From positions 5,549,001 through 5,613,000 of the forward strand of contig NZ_JARKIN010000001.1 of NCBI RefSeq assembly GCF_029351045.1: a stretch of 64,000 bases of DNA, given 5' to 3'. A model generated the notes under the pieces. The model was not told the DNA's origin. It did no database searches and saw only the letters and a list, made by a program, of their open reading frames with translations. Positions 8,321-16,902 of this stretch are shown one piece after another. Every line of letters begins with the position of its first letter. Positions within the stretch are counted from its first letter, which is position 1. This DNA comes from Streptomyces sp. WMMB303. Its GTDB lineage: Bacteria > Actinomycetota > Actinomycetes > Streptomycetales > Streptomycetaceae. The translations under genes were made by a program, and so were the position numbers.

Positions 8321-9622
8321 TCACTCCCCCTCGACCCGCATGATGCTGGCCACCCCGCGCACCGTGTCGAGGCCGCGGAGCGCCTCGACCGTCGCGCCGA
8401 GCGCCGCGTCCTGAGCACGGTGGGTGACCACGACGAGCCAGGCGCCGTCGTGCGGACCCTCCTTGCCCTTCTGCCGCACGGTGTCGATGGAGACCCCGTG
8501 CTCGGCGAAGACCATCGCCACCTGCGCCAGCACACCCGGCTTGTCGGCGACATCCAGGCTGATGTGGTAGCGGGTGACCACCTCGCCCATGGGCGAGACG
8601 GGCAGCTGCGCGTAGGCCGACTCGCCGGGACCCCGGCCGCCGCTGAGCTTGTTGCGGCAGGCGGCGACCAGGTCGCCCAGCACGGCGGAGGCGGTGGGCG
8701 AGCCTCCCGCACCCGGACCGTAGAACATCAGCTGCCCCGCCGCCTCGGACTCGACGAAGACGGCGTTGTACGCCTCCCGTACCGAGGCCAGCGGGTGGCT
8801 GAGCGGCAGCATCGCGGGGTGCACCCGTGCGGTCACCGAGCGGCCGTCCGCGGCCCGCTCGCAGATGGCCAGGAGCTTGACGGTGCAGCCCATCCGTTTC
8901 GCGGAGGCGATGTCGGCCGCCGTGACCTCGGCCAGGCCCTCGCGGTGCACATCGTCCAGCCGCACCCGGGTGTGGAAGGCGATACCGGCCAGGATGGCGG
9001 CCTTGGCGGCCGCGTCGAAGCCCTCCACGTCAGCAGTGGGGTCGGCCTCCGCGTAGCCGAGCGCGGTGGCCTCGTCCAGCGCCTCGCTGTAGCCGGCGCC
9101 GGTGGACTCCATCCGGTCGAGAATGAAGTTGGTGGTGCCGTTGACGATGCCCAGCACGCGGTTGACCTTGTCACCCGCCAGGGACTCGCGCAGCGGGCGC
9201 ACCAGCGGGATGGCGGCGGCCACGGCCGCCTCGTAGAAGAGATCGACGCCGTACTTGTCGGCGGCCTCGTGCAGAGTGGAGCCGTCCTCGGCCAGCAGTG
9301 CCTTGTTCGCGGTCACGACGCTGGCGCCGTGCTCGAAGGCCGAGGTGATCAGGGTCCGGGCGGGCTCCAGGCCGCCGATGACCTCGACCGCCACATCGAT
9401 GTCCGCGCGCGCGGCGAGCGCCGCCGCGTCGGTGGTCACCAGCGCCGGATCGATGCCCGCGCGGACCCGGTCGGGACGGCGCACGGCGACCCCGGCCAGT
9501 TCGACCGGGGCGCCGATACGCTGCGCGAGGTCCTCCGCGTGCGTCGTCATGATGCGTGCCACCTCTGAGCCGACGACCCCACAGCCCAGCAGCGCCACCT
9601 TCAGCGGACGCGTACGCATCAT
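8321..9622 (-). CDS. hom: Homoserine dehydrogenase
   Basis: NAD(P)H-dependent reduction of aspartate semialdehyde to homoserine, the branch point to threonine and methionine. The 433-residue protein has a Rossmann motif (ALLGCGVVGSEVA, about 10-22), the catalytic domain with GIVNGTTNFIL and GYAEADPTADVEGFDAAAK, and a C-terminal ACT domain (about 350-430, HISLDVADKPGVLAQVAMVF) that in this family mediates feedback by threonine. Two adjacent ATG codons at 9622 and 9619 follow AAGAGG; the outer one is used here. It is followed by thrC and preceded by lysA. Confidence 0.96.
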   Translation of the reverse strand: MMRTRPLKVALLGCGVVGSEVARIMTTHAEDLAQRIGAPVELAGVAVRRPDRVRAGIDPALVTTDAAALAARADIDVAVEVIGGLEPARTLITSAFEHGASVVTANKALLAEDGSTLHEAADKYGVDLFYEAAVAAAIPLVRPLRESLAGDKVNRVLGIVNGTTNFILDRMESTGAGYSEALDEATALGYAEADPTADVEGFDAAAKAAILAGIAFHTRVRLDDVHREGLAEVTAADIASAKRMGCTVKLLAICERAADGRSVTARVHPAMLPLSHPLASVREAYNAVFVESEAAGQLMFYGPGAGGSPTASAVLGDLVAACRNKLSGGRGPGESAYAQLPVSPMGEVVTRYHISLDVADKPGVLAQVAMVFAEHGVSIDTVRQKGKEGPHDGAWLVVVTHRAQDAALGATVEALRGLDTVRGVASIMRVEGE

Positions 9623-9767
9623 CTGACCTCTTCTTCTCGACTCATTCTCGACTTCATCTGGTGCGGGCCGCCTTCCGGCCTGCCGCACCCGGCGTTTCGT
9701 CCCGTCAAGTCTCACTTACCGATACGGAGATTCCACGCCTGTTCCAGTATGTGGGACGTATATCTCG

Positions 9768-11183
9768 CTAACCGACATCGAGCCGCAGGAGATCCTCCTC
9801 CGTCTCACGCCGCAGGATCGTCCGCGCCTGCCCGTCCCGCACCGCGACGACCGGCGGCCGCAGCGCGTGGTTGTAGTTGCTCGCCATCGAACGGCAGTAC
9901 GCGCCGGTCGCGGGCACGGCCAGCAGATCACCCGGCGCCAGATCGGCGGGCAGGAACGCGTCCCGCACGACGATGTCACCGCTCTCGCAGTGCTTGCCGA
10001 CCACCCGGCTGAGCATCGGCTCCGCCGCCGAAGCCCGCGAGACCAGCGCCACGCTGTACTCCGCGTCGTAGAGCGCCGTGCGGATGTTGTCCGACATCCC
10101 GCCGTCCACGCTCACATACGTCCGCAGCCCCTCCAACTCCTTGAGCGTGCCGACCTCGTACAGCGTGAACGCCGTCGGCCCCGCGATGGCACGCCCCGGC
10201 TCCACCGAAAGCCGCGGCACCGCCAGCCCCGCCGCCTCGCACTCCCGGGTGACGATGTCCCCCAGCGCCTTGGCGATCTCGTGCGGCTCACGCGGATCGT
10301 CCTCCGGCGTGTAGGCGATCCCCAGCCCGCCGCCCAGGTCGATCTCCGGCAGCTCCACCCCGTGCTCGTCCCGGACCCGGGTCAGCAGCCCCACCACGCG
10401 GCGGGCCGAGACCTCGAAGCCGGCCATGTCGAAGATCTGCGAGCCGATGTGCGAGTGGATCCCGGTCAGCTCCAGGCTGTCCAGCATCAGAACCCGGCGC
10501 ACCGCCTCGGCGGCCGGTCCCTCCCCGGCCTCGGACGAGCCGCCACCGGCGAGCGCCAGCCCGAACTTCTGGTCCTCGTGCGCGGTCGCGATGAACTCGT
10601 GCGTGTGCGCCTCGACACCGACCGTGACCCGGATCTGCACCGGCTGCCGCCGCCCCAGCCGCGCAGCGGTGTGCGCGACCCGGGCGATCTCCTGGAACGA
10701 GTCCAGCACGATCCGCCCCACACCCGCCTCCACGGCCCGGTGGATCTCCGCGTCGGACTTGTTGTTGCCGTGCAGCGCGATGCGCTCGGCGGGCATCCCC
10801 GCAGCCAGCGCGGTCGCCAGCTCGCCGCCCGAGCACACGTCGAGGTTCAGCCCCTCCTCGTGCAGCCAGCGCACGACGGCCCTGGAGAGAAACGCCTTCC
10901 CCGCGTAGTAGACGTCGGCATCCGGCCCGAAGGCGTCCCGCCAGGCGCGGCAGCGGGCCCGGAAGTCGGTCTCGTCCATCACATACGCCGGGGTGCCGAA
11001 CTCCTCGGCGAGGCGGCGCACGTCCAGGCCGCCGACCGCGACGGCGCCCTCCGGCGTGCGCTCGACGGTCTGCGCCCACACGCGCGGGTCGAGTGAATTG
11101 AGATCCGCCGGAGGCGCCGTGTAGTGGCCCTCGGGAAGAACGTCGGCGTGCCGGGGCCCTGCCGGGTGTGCGGAACGGCTCAT
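9768..11183 (-). CDS. lysA: Diaminopimelate decarboxylase
   Basis: PLP fold-III enzyme removing CO2 from meso-diaminopimelate to give lysine. The 471-residue protein has the PLP lysine in DVYYAGKAFLSR (about 90-101), HGNNKS, the phosphate-binding GGGLGIAY, and the active-site CESGD motif contributed across the dimer interface. The ATG at 11183 follows AGGGA with normal spacing. It starts 34 bases after the nrtL stop codon and shares its direction, so the two are probably one transcript with hom downstream. Confidence 0.96.
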   Translation of the reverse strand: MSRSAHPAGPRHADVLPEGHYTAPPADLNSLDPRVWAQTVERTPEGAVAVGGLDVRRLAEEFGTPAYVMDETDFRARCRAWRDAFGPDADVYYAGKAFLSRAVVRWLHEEGLNLDVCSGGELATALAAGMPAERIALHGNNKSDAEIHRAVEAGVGRIVLDSFQEIARVAHTAARLGRRQPVQIRVTVGVEAHTHEFIATAHEDQKFGLALAGGGSSEAGEGPAAEAVRRVLMLDSLELTGIHSHIGSQIFDMAGFEVSARRVVGLLTRVRDEHGVELPEIDLGGGLGIAYTPEDDPREPHEIAKALGDIVTRECEAAGLAVPRLSVEPGRAIAGPTAFTLYEVGTLKELEGLRTYVSVDGGMSDNIRTALYDAEYSVALVSRASAAEPMLSRVVGKHCESGDIVVRDAFLPADLAPGDLLAVPATGAYCRSMASNYNHALRPPVVAVRDGQARTILRRETEEDLLRLDVG

Positions 11184-11217
11184 GATCGTGTCCCTGTGTC
11201 CCTGGATTGCGAAATGT

Positions 11218-12189
11218 CTACAGATGCGCGGGTGCGCTGACGCCGAGCTGGGACAGGCCGCCTGCCAGCACCGCTCCGGTGGCCTCGGCGAGAGCCAGCC
11301 GCCCGCGGTGCGCGGCCCCGGGTTTCTCCTCACCGCGGGGCAACGGCGGACACACGTCGTGGAAAGCGGCGAACGCCTGGGCGACGGCGTCCAGATGCCG
11401 CGCCAGCGGCCCGGCCGCCGTGAGCCGCGCCCGGTCCGCGAGCAGCGCCAGCAGCCGGGCACCCGCGGCCCCGAGCGGCACCGCGCTCTCCACCTCCGGA
11501 CGCAGTCCGAGCCGGCGCCCGTTGCGCAGCAACGAGCAGACCCGGGCGTGCGCGTACTGCACCCGGAAGAGCGAACTCGCACGCTCGGTACGCACCGCGA
11601 GCACCGCCGGATCCTCACCGGTGGCCGCGGCCCAGCGCGGAATGTCACGGGCGGGGACGTCGGTCGGTGCGACGGGCGGTGCCACGCTGTCGGCCGGGGC
11701 GGTGGGCGGTGTCCCGGCCTCGGTCGGTGTCCGCCGGTCCGCGGACCGGTTCGGCTCCGCGGACGTGGTCGGAGCTGTGGACGTGGTCGGAGCTGTGGGC
11801 CCGGTCGGGGCTGCGGCCTCGGTCGGCCCGCTCTCCGTCAGCGCACGGAGCAGCGCGACCCGGGCCTCGTTCGTCAGGGTGACGTTCACGAACCCGCCGC
11901 CGACGACCTCGGCCCCGCCGACCGCGCCCACCTCCCCCTCGAGGCGCGCGCACAGCTGCTGCGCGATCTCCCGAGCGGGACGGCCGCACGCTGCCGCGAC
12001 CTGGAAGGCGACCCCGGTCGCATAATCACCGGCGCCCCGCTTGGGCGGGGACTCCACCACCACACGTACGCCACCGAAGAGAGCAGCATCACCCACAGCC
12101 CCCTCCCCCACGAAACGCTCGGCCTCACCATCGGGCAGCGCATGAGGCAGCACGCGCCGGATGGTGCGGGAGAGCTGGGCGGGGGTCAC
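11218..12189 (-). CDS. nrtL: ArgS-related anticodon-binding protein NrtL
   Basis: Streptomycetes keep beside lysA an arginyl-tRNA-synthetase relative that retains the N-terminal additional domain and the C-terminal DALR anticodon-binding fold but lacks the catalytic Rossmann core. This 323-residue frame fits: an N-terminal part (TPAQLSRTIRRVLPHALPDG), no HIGH or KMSKS motif, and a C-terminal helical region (VQYAHARVCSLLRNGRRLGL) like the DALR domain. Its biochemical role is unknown. A Thr/Pro/Ala linker in the middle is built from an 18-bp tandem repeat. The GTG at 12189 has no Shine-Dalgarno sequence but lies six bases after a -10-like TACGCT, so the mRNA is probably leaderless. Confidence 0.85.
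   Translation of the reverse strand: MTPAQLSRTIRRVLPHALPDGEAERFVGEGAVGDAALFGGVRVVVESPPKRGAGDYATGVAFQVAAACGRPAREIAQQLCARLEGEVGAVGGAEVVGGGFVNVTLTNEARVALLRALTESGPTEAAAPTGPTAPTTSTAPTTSAEPNRSADRRTPTEAGTPPTAPADSVAPPVAPTDVPARDIPRWAAATGEDPAVLAVRTERASSLFRVQYAHARVCSLLRNGRRLGLRPEVESAVPLGAAGARLLALLADRARLTAAGPLARHLDAVAQAFAAFHDVCPPLPRGEEKPGAAHRGRLALAEATGAVLAGGLSQLGVSAPAHL
11741..11830. repeat. nrtL: 18-bp in-frame tandem repeat inside nrtL
   Basis: Five 18-bp units: 11741, 11759, 11777, 11795 and 11813. Units 2 and 3 differ by one base (GCGGACGTGGTCGGAGCT and GTGGACGTGGTCGGAGCT); the others are degenerate. On the coding strand they give hexapeptides such as APTTST and APTTSA in the linker between the two conserved halves of NrtL. 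Unit length is a multiple of three, so copy number can vary without frameshift. Confidence 0.8.
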
Positions 12190-12201
12190 AGAGCAAGCGT
12201 A
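12190..12201 (-). promoter_or_regulatory. -10 element of leaderless nrtL
   Basis: TACGCT on the reverse strand (12196-12201) ends exactly six bases before the GTG start, placing transcription initiation at or next to the start codon. No ribosome-binding site is present. Confidence 0.55.
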
Positions 12202-12431
12202 TGGGAGGTGGGGTGGGTCCGCGCGAACCGGTTTCGGCAGCTGGGACGTCTCCCCGGACCCCGCCGACCCCGCGCTCACACACTGCGCCGAGCCGACGAC
12301 ACACGGCATCAGGACGAGGAGGAGAGCCGCGGAGTACGGAACACGGGAACGCACGGCCGTCCGCCGGGTCCGTCAAGCACTCTCGCGTCCGCCCCGAACT
12401 CCGGCGCCGTGGCGGCACACGCTCAGGGACC

Positions 12432-12929
12432 TCAGTGCTCGACAGTCTCGGAAACCTCGGAGACTTCGGAGACCCCGTCGGCACCGCCGAAGGCATCGGG
12501 AGTCCCACCGGACACTCTCCCCGCGGAACCGCCATCCTCGGCCCCGGCCGCTCCGGGTCTCCCGAACGTCAGCCGGTGCACCATCTGCACCAGATCCGCG
12601 GGCTCGAAGGGCTTCCCCAGGAACGCGTCCACGCCTCTCTCACCGCCGACCACACCCCCGCCCTCCAACTCGGTGCACGCGCTCACGAGCGCGAGCGGCA
12701 GGTGCCTCGTACGTGGATCGGCCCGCAGCCGCTCCGCAGTACGGACCCCGTCCAGACGCGGCATCACCGCATCGAGCGTCACGACATCAGGCCGCACGCG
12801 ATGCACCACGTCCAGGCACTCGGCACCGTCGACTGCGGTCACCACCTCGAAGCCCTCGAGCTCGAGGTTGACCCTGATCAACTGCCGGATGACGCTGCTG
12901 TCGTCCACAACAAGCACCCGGCCGGACAT
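12432..12929 (-). CDS. Orphan single-domain response regulator
   Basis: A CheY-like receiver (about 1-120): RVLVVDDSSVIRQLI supplies the acidic pair, TLDAVMPRLDG the phospho-acceptor Asp (about 52), VSAC the Ser/Thr position and GKPFEP the lysine. No DNA-binding domain follows, only about 40 residues rich in Gly, Ser and Glu. It has 165 residues from the ATG at 12929. There is no kinase gene beside it, so the partner is unknown. It is upstream of nrtL and lysA in the same orientation but about 240 bases away. Confidence 0.85.
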   Translation of the reverse strand: MSGRVLVVDDSSVIRQLIRVNLELEGFEVVTAVDGAECLDVVHRVRPDVVTLDAVMPRLDGVRTAERLRADPRTRHLPLALVSACTELEGGGVVGGERGVDAFLGKPFEPADLVQMVHRLTFGRPGAAGAEDGGSAGRVSGGTPDAFGGADGVSEVSEVSETVEH

Positions 12930-13079
12930 ACCTGGCACACCCAGAAGCGTAGGCGCGCCCCTCCACCCGCGTCCGGGATTTGCCCATTTCCACCCCTGCT
13001 CCCACCCACCCGCACAACGCGTTCCGTCCCACCCGCAGTGACCTGGTAGTGTTCTACCTGTCGCCGCCCAGACGGCCAC

Positions 13080-13151
13080 GCCCCCGTAGCTCAGGGGATA
13101 GAGCAACGGCCTCCGGAGCCGTGTGCGCAGGTTCGAATCCTGCCGGGGGTA
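13080..13151 (+). tRNA. tRNA-Arg (anticodon CCG)
   Basis: Complete cloverleaf: acceptor GCCCCCG/CGGGGGT (G-T closing pair), D arm GCTC-AGGGGATA-GAGC, anticodon stem ACGGC/GCCGT with loop CTCCGGA (anticodon CCG), T arm GCAGG-TTCGAAT-CCTGC and discriminator A. CCA is not encoded. The 3' part from 13107 is repeated at 27361: this gene is the integration site of the mobile element, and its 3' half is supplied by the element's attachment core, so the tRNA stays functional. Confidence 0.95.
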
Positions 13152-13215
13152 CTTTGAACGAAGTGCCGAAACGCCCTGTGACCAGGTTGGATGCTGGTTG
13201 CGGGGCGTTTGTCGT
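13107..13215 (+). repeat. Left attachment site (attL), 109-bp direct repeat
   Basis: 109 bases identical to 27361-27469 except at base 86 (T at 13192, C at 27446). The repeat covers the anticodon arm to the 3' end of tRNA-Arg and 64 bases beyond, including the tRNA terminator. Identity breaks sharply at both ends (AA before CGGCC here, GT at the other copy). Confidence 0.93.
13169..13210 (+). terminator. tRNA-Arg terminator, inside the att repeat
   Basis: AAACGCCC (13169-13176) and GGGCGTTT (13203-13210) form an 8-bp stem ending in T residues, 17 bases after the tRNA. An identical structure sits in the right att copy. Confidence 0.6.
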
Positions 13216-13379
13216 TGTGCAGCCGGATGCGACTGCGAGCCGCTGTTTGTCGGTGGTCGCGGCGTATCCGCGGGATGGATTCGGTCCCGTTTCCGCAGGT
13301 CAGAGCCGACGCATGAGAAGGCCCCCGGGATGACTCCCAGGGGCCTGACGGTAGCCGTTCAGCTCTCGGTTCTCAGCTC

Positions 13380-14786
13380 TCAGTCGGTCTCGCTCGCGTC
13401 TCCGGTGTCGGAACCGTCGTCCCAGAGGACGTCGATCCGTTGATTGGCTACGTGCTGCCGACCGTCGAGGCACTTCGCGTAGCGGGTCAGCAACACGTCC
13501 ACGCTGTTGCCCGCACGCTCCGCGACCTCGGCCGGATCGACTCCCGCGTTCAGCCAGGAGGAGAGTGCGGCGTGCCGCAGGTCGTACGGCGTACCGGCGA
13601 GCGGTGAAGCGACCTGTTCCGGGGTGAGGGCCAGGGCGCGCGCTTCCTCCCAGGTACGGGAGTACGAGGACGAGCCGATGACGCCGCCCCGCTCGTTGAA
13701 GAACAGCCGGCCGTCTTCGGCCGTGCCGAACTCCGCAAGGTGCTTGCGGACGATCCGCACGAGTTGCGGCGGCACCGGCACGGGCCGGACTTCGTCCTCC
13801 GAACGGTTCTTGAGCCCACGGTGATCATGGACCTTGCCAGTCCCGGTCCACCGCTTCCCCACTGTGGGACGCGTCTTGTGCAGGATGAACCGCCCCCATC
13901 CCTTCTCCGGCAGTTCGCAGTCCTGGAGACGGAGGCCGACCGCTTCAGCCGGCCGCAGCCCGCCGTAGTACATGCAGGCGAAGAGCGCGACCATCCGACG
14001 ACCCCGCGCCCGCTTGTAGAGGCCCACGTACGACAGCGCGGTCAGCAACTCACGAGCCTGTACGGGATTGATCACGACCCGGCGGTCCACCTCTTTGGCG
14101 AGCTTCGGTGGCTTCCACTGCACGGACGCCACGGGATTCTCGTTCAGCTCTCCGACCTCGACCGCGTACCGGAGGACGTTGGACAGGACGGCACGCTTAC
14201 GCCGTACCGTCTCCGGGGCGGCCGGAGTGCCGTCCAGCTTCAGCGTGAGCGCGTTGAGAACGCTGCGCATCACAGCCGGACTCTTCAGGTCGGCAAGCGG
14301 CAGCGATGCTTTCGCCACCCAGGCGAGCGCGTTGCTCACCTTGGCCGGTGGTTCTTCCTTGTCCTCGTTCGACCCGTGCACGAACGCCCAGCCCCGCAGC
14401 GCCTTACGCAGCGCCGGATCCGCAGGCCGACCAGGCTTCTTGCTCACGAGGACCGTGCTCACCAGCGTCAGCGTCTCGTTCATGCTGTCGCGCGAGTTGG
14501 GCGCTGCGTGCGGCCACTTCATCGCGAGGTACTTCAGTGCGAACTCGTACCAGGTGAGGGAAGGAGCCGCTTCGACCAACGAGTCCGGCAGGCCGGTATC
14601 CGTGTCGAATCCTTCCCCTGCCCGAGACGCCTTGACGAGGCCGGCCCGGAAGCTGTCGGCCAGGGCCTTGGTGCGGAACGTCTTCGAGAACGGTTTCCCG
14701 GCCACCTTCCACCGCACCTCGTAGGAGGGCCGCTTGCTCGACTTGTTCCGCCGGATCTCCCAGACCCGCACGTCTTGTGACTTCAT
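13380..14786 (-). CDS. int: Tyrosine site-specific integrase
   Basis: Recombines the element's attP with the tRNA-Arg attB. The 468-residue protein has an AP2-like N terminus (VWEIRRNKSSKRPSYEVRW), a core-binding SAM-like domain (about 70-200) and a catalytic domain with the first Arg in YYGGLRPAEAVGL, the second in YDLRHAALSSW and the nucleophile Tyr in LLTRYAKCLDG. The usual His two residues before LRH is Tyr, and the usual LGH is AGN; I recall such substitutions in other AICE integrases. ATG at 14786 follows AGGAGG. It overlaps the xis stop by 4 bp and ends 165 bp from attL. Confidence 0.95.
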   Translation of the reverse strand: MKSQDVRVWEIRRNKSSKRPSYEVRWKVAGKPFSKTFRTKALADSFRAGLVKASRAGEGFDTDTGLPDSLVEAAPSLTWYEFALKYLAMKWPHAAPNSRDSMNETLTLVSTVLVSKKPGRPADPALRKALRGWAFVHGSNEDKEEPPAKVSNALAWVAKASLPLADLKSPAVMRSVLNALTLKLDGTPAAPETVRRKRAVLSNVLRYAVEVGELNENPVASVQWKPPKLAKEVDRRVVINPVQARELLTALSYVGLYKRARGRRMVALFACMYYGGLRPAEAVGLRLQDCELPEKGWGRFILHKTRPTVGKRWTGTGKVHDHRGLKNRSEDEVRPVPVPPQLVRIVRKHLAEFGTAEDGRLFFNERGGVIGSSSYSRTWEEARALALTPEQVASPLAGTPYDLRHAALSSWLNAGVDPAEVAERAGNSVDVLLTRYAKCLDGRQHVANQRIDVLWDDGSDTGDASETD

Positions 14787-14974
14787 ACGACCTCCTCCTC
14801 ACGACGCCGGAGCCATGCAGTGAATTCACTGCGCCAGACGCGGATCTCACCGTTCGGCAGCTTGAGCGACGAAGGGCCCTGCCCCACCTCGCACCAGCGG
14901 TAGAAGGTGCGCCGGGAAACACCGCCCAGTTCGGCCAGAACTTGCGGAACGGTCATCAGCTCATCAGTGGCCAT
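14783..14974 (-). CDS. xis: Excisionase-type helix-turn-helix protein
   Basis: 63 residues with a MerR/Xis-like winged HTH: MTVPQVLAELGGVSRRTFYR, a Gly-rich turn and ...GEIRVWRSEFTAWLRR. Such proteins bend DNA at the att site and steer the integrase toward excision. Start at the ATG at 14974, inside the end of the rep gene (11-bp overlap); its stop overlaps the int start (ATGA). The rep-xis-int overlaps imply translational coupling, as in pSAM2. Confidence 0.9.
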   Translation of the reverse strand: MATDELMTVPQVLAELGGVSRRTFYRWCEVGQGPSSLKLPNGEIRVWRSEFTAWLRRREEEVV

Positions 14975-16322
14975 GTCCGTCACCGCCTTCCCGGACCGAG
15001 GCCGCGAGCAGGGCCGCCTCCGGGCTGTAGCCACGCCCCGCGTACCGCCACTGGCCGACGAGGACCGCGTCCCGGTCGTCCAGGCCCAGCGCCGACCGCT
15101 GTTCGCGCGCACGGTGCTCCGCGCGGGCCGAGCGCAGGGCGCCGAGGGTGGTGGAGTAGTGGCGGGACTTGGTCGAGAAGTGGCCCCGGTAGCCGAGCAT
15201 GTGTGCCCAGCGCCGCAGCCTCAGCTCTTCGAAGGAGGGCAACGCGCCGAGCCACCAGCAGGTGCCGATCATGCGGAGCACGTGATCGCGCACGGGCAGC
15301 GTGGCCAGGTCCCTGCCGTGCCGGATACGCCCGTCGACGGCCCCGGCCGACTCGGCCCCTTTGGTGGCGTACTTGGCGATGTAGCCCGCGACCGCCGACG
15401 AGGACAGGCCGTCCGCCGACTCGGCCGCCGGAACCGCACGGATGTCCAACTGCCGGCCGAACCGCAGGACGCGCGAGCCGACCACGTCGGCCCCGTATGC
15501 GACGACCCGCACCCGGCCGACCGCTTCCCGTACGGCGTCCGCCAGGAGACCCGACGTTGCCCAGTGAGGAGGCGTCTCCCCCGACCCCTCGGGGCCGTCG
15601 AGACGGACGACGGCATGGAAGTGCACGAGGCCCCGCCGCTGGTACTCCGCCACCTTCGCGTACGAGAGCCGTACCGCGTCCGCCAGCGTCGAACGGGACA
15701 GCCCCGCACGCCGAGCCAGCACTCGCCGAAGCTCCAGCGTGAAGCGGTGCCACAGCTCACCGGATTGGGCCTGCCAGAGCACGGCGCCGGCATAGTCGTA
15801 GCAGCGCGGACACAGCGGCTCACCGAGTCGCGGATCGTCCGCCGCATGACGGGTATGGCACCCGACCGGAGCGCCATGCGGGCAGCACTCCCCCGCCTTC
15901 CGCGGACGGCAGGCCAGCACCCGGCCGCCCCGCTCACACCGCGAGTGGACGGGACCGAAGCTCGGAGCGGTGAGGGTGGCGAACACCCGAGGGTGCCCGC
16001 TCACCGATTCCGCGACCGCCTTACCGCCGACCAGCCCGGCCCGGATGAGCTGGTACGTGTCCGCACGATAGAGCTGAGCGCAGGTCGGACAGACCGTCGC
16101 CCGGCGGTTGCCGCACGCGACCAGGAGCCGACCGCCGAGCGCTTCCGAGGTGTACGAGTGGAGCGCCGCCCCCGTTGCAGCGTCCACGTACGCGGCGGAG
16201 CCGACGAGGTGAACAGGGTTGGTGCAGCCGCCGAGGCGGAGGACGCTCCGCCGCCAGCCGTCGAAGTCCGACCTCCCGGCGCGCTCGACAAGGGCCGCGA
16301 CTGCCTCACTGGCCTCCGTCAT
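14964..16322 (-). CDS. repSA: RepSA-type rolling-circle replication initiator
   Basis: Initiates rolling-circle replication of the excised circle by nicking its double-strand origin. The 452-residue protein has Cys clusters (CPTC near 77; CPRC) that may bind zinc, the motif FATLTAPSFGPVHSR, the metal-binding HUH motif in GLVHFHAVVRLDGP (about 231) and the candidate nicking Tyr region VAGYIAKYATKGAE (about 309). These match RepSA of pSAM2. The ATG at 16322 overlaps the upstream gene's stop by 4 bp. It is the second gene of the xis/int transcript, linking excision with replication. Confidence 0.92.
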   Translation of the reverse strand: MTEASEAVAALVERAGRSDFDGWRRSVLRLGGCTNPVHLVGSAAYVDAATGAALHSYTSEALGGRLLVACGNRRATVCPTCAQLYRADTYQLIRAGLVGGKAVAESVSGHPRVFATLTAPSFGPVHSRCERGGRVLACRPRKAGECCPHGAPVGCHTRHAADDPRLGEPLCPRCYDYAGAVLWQAQSGELWHRFTLELRRVLARRAGLSRSTLADAVRLSYAKVAEYQRRGLVHFHAVVRLDGPEGSGETPPHWATSGLLADAVREAVGRVRVVAYGADVVGSRVLRFGRQLDIRAVPAAESADGLSSSAVAGYIAKYATKGAESAGAVDGRIRHGRDLATLPVRDHVLRMIGTCWWLGALPSFEELRLRRWAHMLGYRGHFSTKSRHYSTTLGALRSARAEHRAREQRSALGLDDRDAVLVGQWRYAGRGYSPEAALLAASVREGGDGHGH

Positions 16323-16675
16323 CGGCCACCCCCGAACGCTTGCCGCATCACTGCGGCGATGGCTTCCGGCGGAGTCTTCGCGGAGAAGCGCAGACTCGGG
16401 TCCGTCAACCAGAGCGAGGCTGCGTGCGCAGGGCAGACGCGCCGCTCAGCGCCCTCGCGGTCGGCCAGGACCACCTGTTCGGAACCTTGGCACTTCAGGT
16501 GAGCGTCGTCCTTCAGGTCGCACCAGGGGCGGCGCGACGGTTTGCGCGATCGATGCGCAGTGGACAAAGTGAGACTGCTCCTTTCACTGCTGACGTAGCG
16601 GATGGAGTGGGTTCCTGACGGGGTCGGGTTTGGCGACTTCGCGCCCCGTCGGGAGCCGTTTTTCATGGAGATCAT
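16319..16675 (-). CDS. Small AICE protein, Cys-containing, unknown function
   Basis: Conserved-type small gene just before repSA. The convincing part is the last 80 residues: PWCDLKDDAHLKCQG, RRVCPAHAASLWLTDPSLRF and TPPEAIAAVMRQAFGGGR, with Cys/His spacing suggestive of metal binding. Two starts are possible: the ATG at 16675, which has GGAGGAG eight bases upstream (118 residues), and a TTG at 16567, which follows AAGGAG (82 residues, nearer the conserved part). Codon bias weakens between them. Its stop overlaps the repSA start by 4 bp, suggesting coupling. Confidence 0.65.
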   Translation of the reverse strand: MISMKNGSRRGAKSPNPTPSGTHSIRYVSSERSSLTLSTAHRSRKPSRRPWCDLKDDAHLKCQGSEQVVLADREGAERRVCPAHAASLWLTDPSLRFSAKTPPEAIAAVMRQAFGGGR

Positions 16676-16692
16676 TTGGGCGACTCCTCCCT

Positions 16693-16884
16693 TCAGCTCA
16701 GTTGGCTGAGGAGTCCGCCGAGGCCGTCCAGGACTCCCTGAACGACAGGCCCGGCCCCGGTCTCGGCCAGGAGAAAACCGAAGGTCGAACAGATCAGCAC
16801 CTCGGCCCACCGGAAGTACCGGATGCGCAGCAGGAACCAGATCAGGAGGCCGAGCAGCACCACGGCGGATACGGAAAAGATCAC
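16693..16884 (-). CDS. Small membrane protein of the AICE transfer region
   Basis: 63 residues, GTG start at 16884. The N-terminal half is one hydrophobic segment (FSVSAVVLLGLLIWFLL) followed by RIRYFRWAEVL and a second apolar stretch. It lies 18 bases after the Tra gene. Small membrane proteins at this position in conjugative Streptomyces elements are often linked to intramycelial spread (Spd proteins); that role is inferred from position and topology only. Confidence 0.65.
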   Translation of the reverse strand: MIFSVSAVVLLGLLIWFLLRIRYFRWAEVLICSTFGFLLAETGAGPVVQGVLDGLGGLLSQLS

Positions 16885-16902
16885 GGGAATCCACCCCCTC
16901 TC

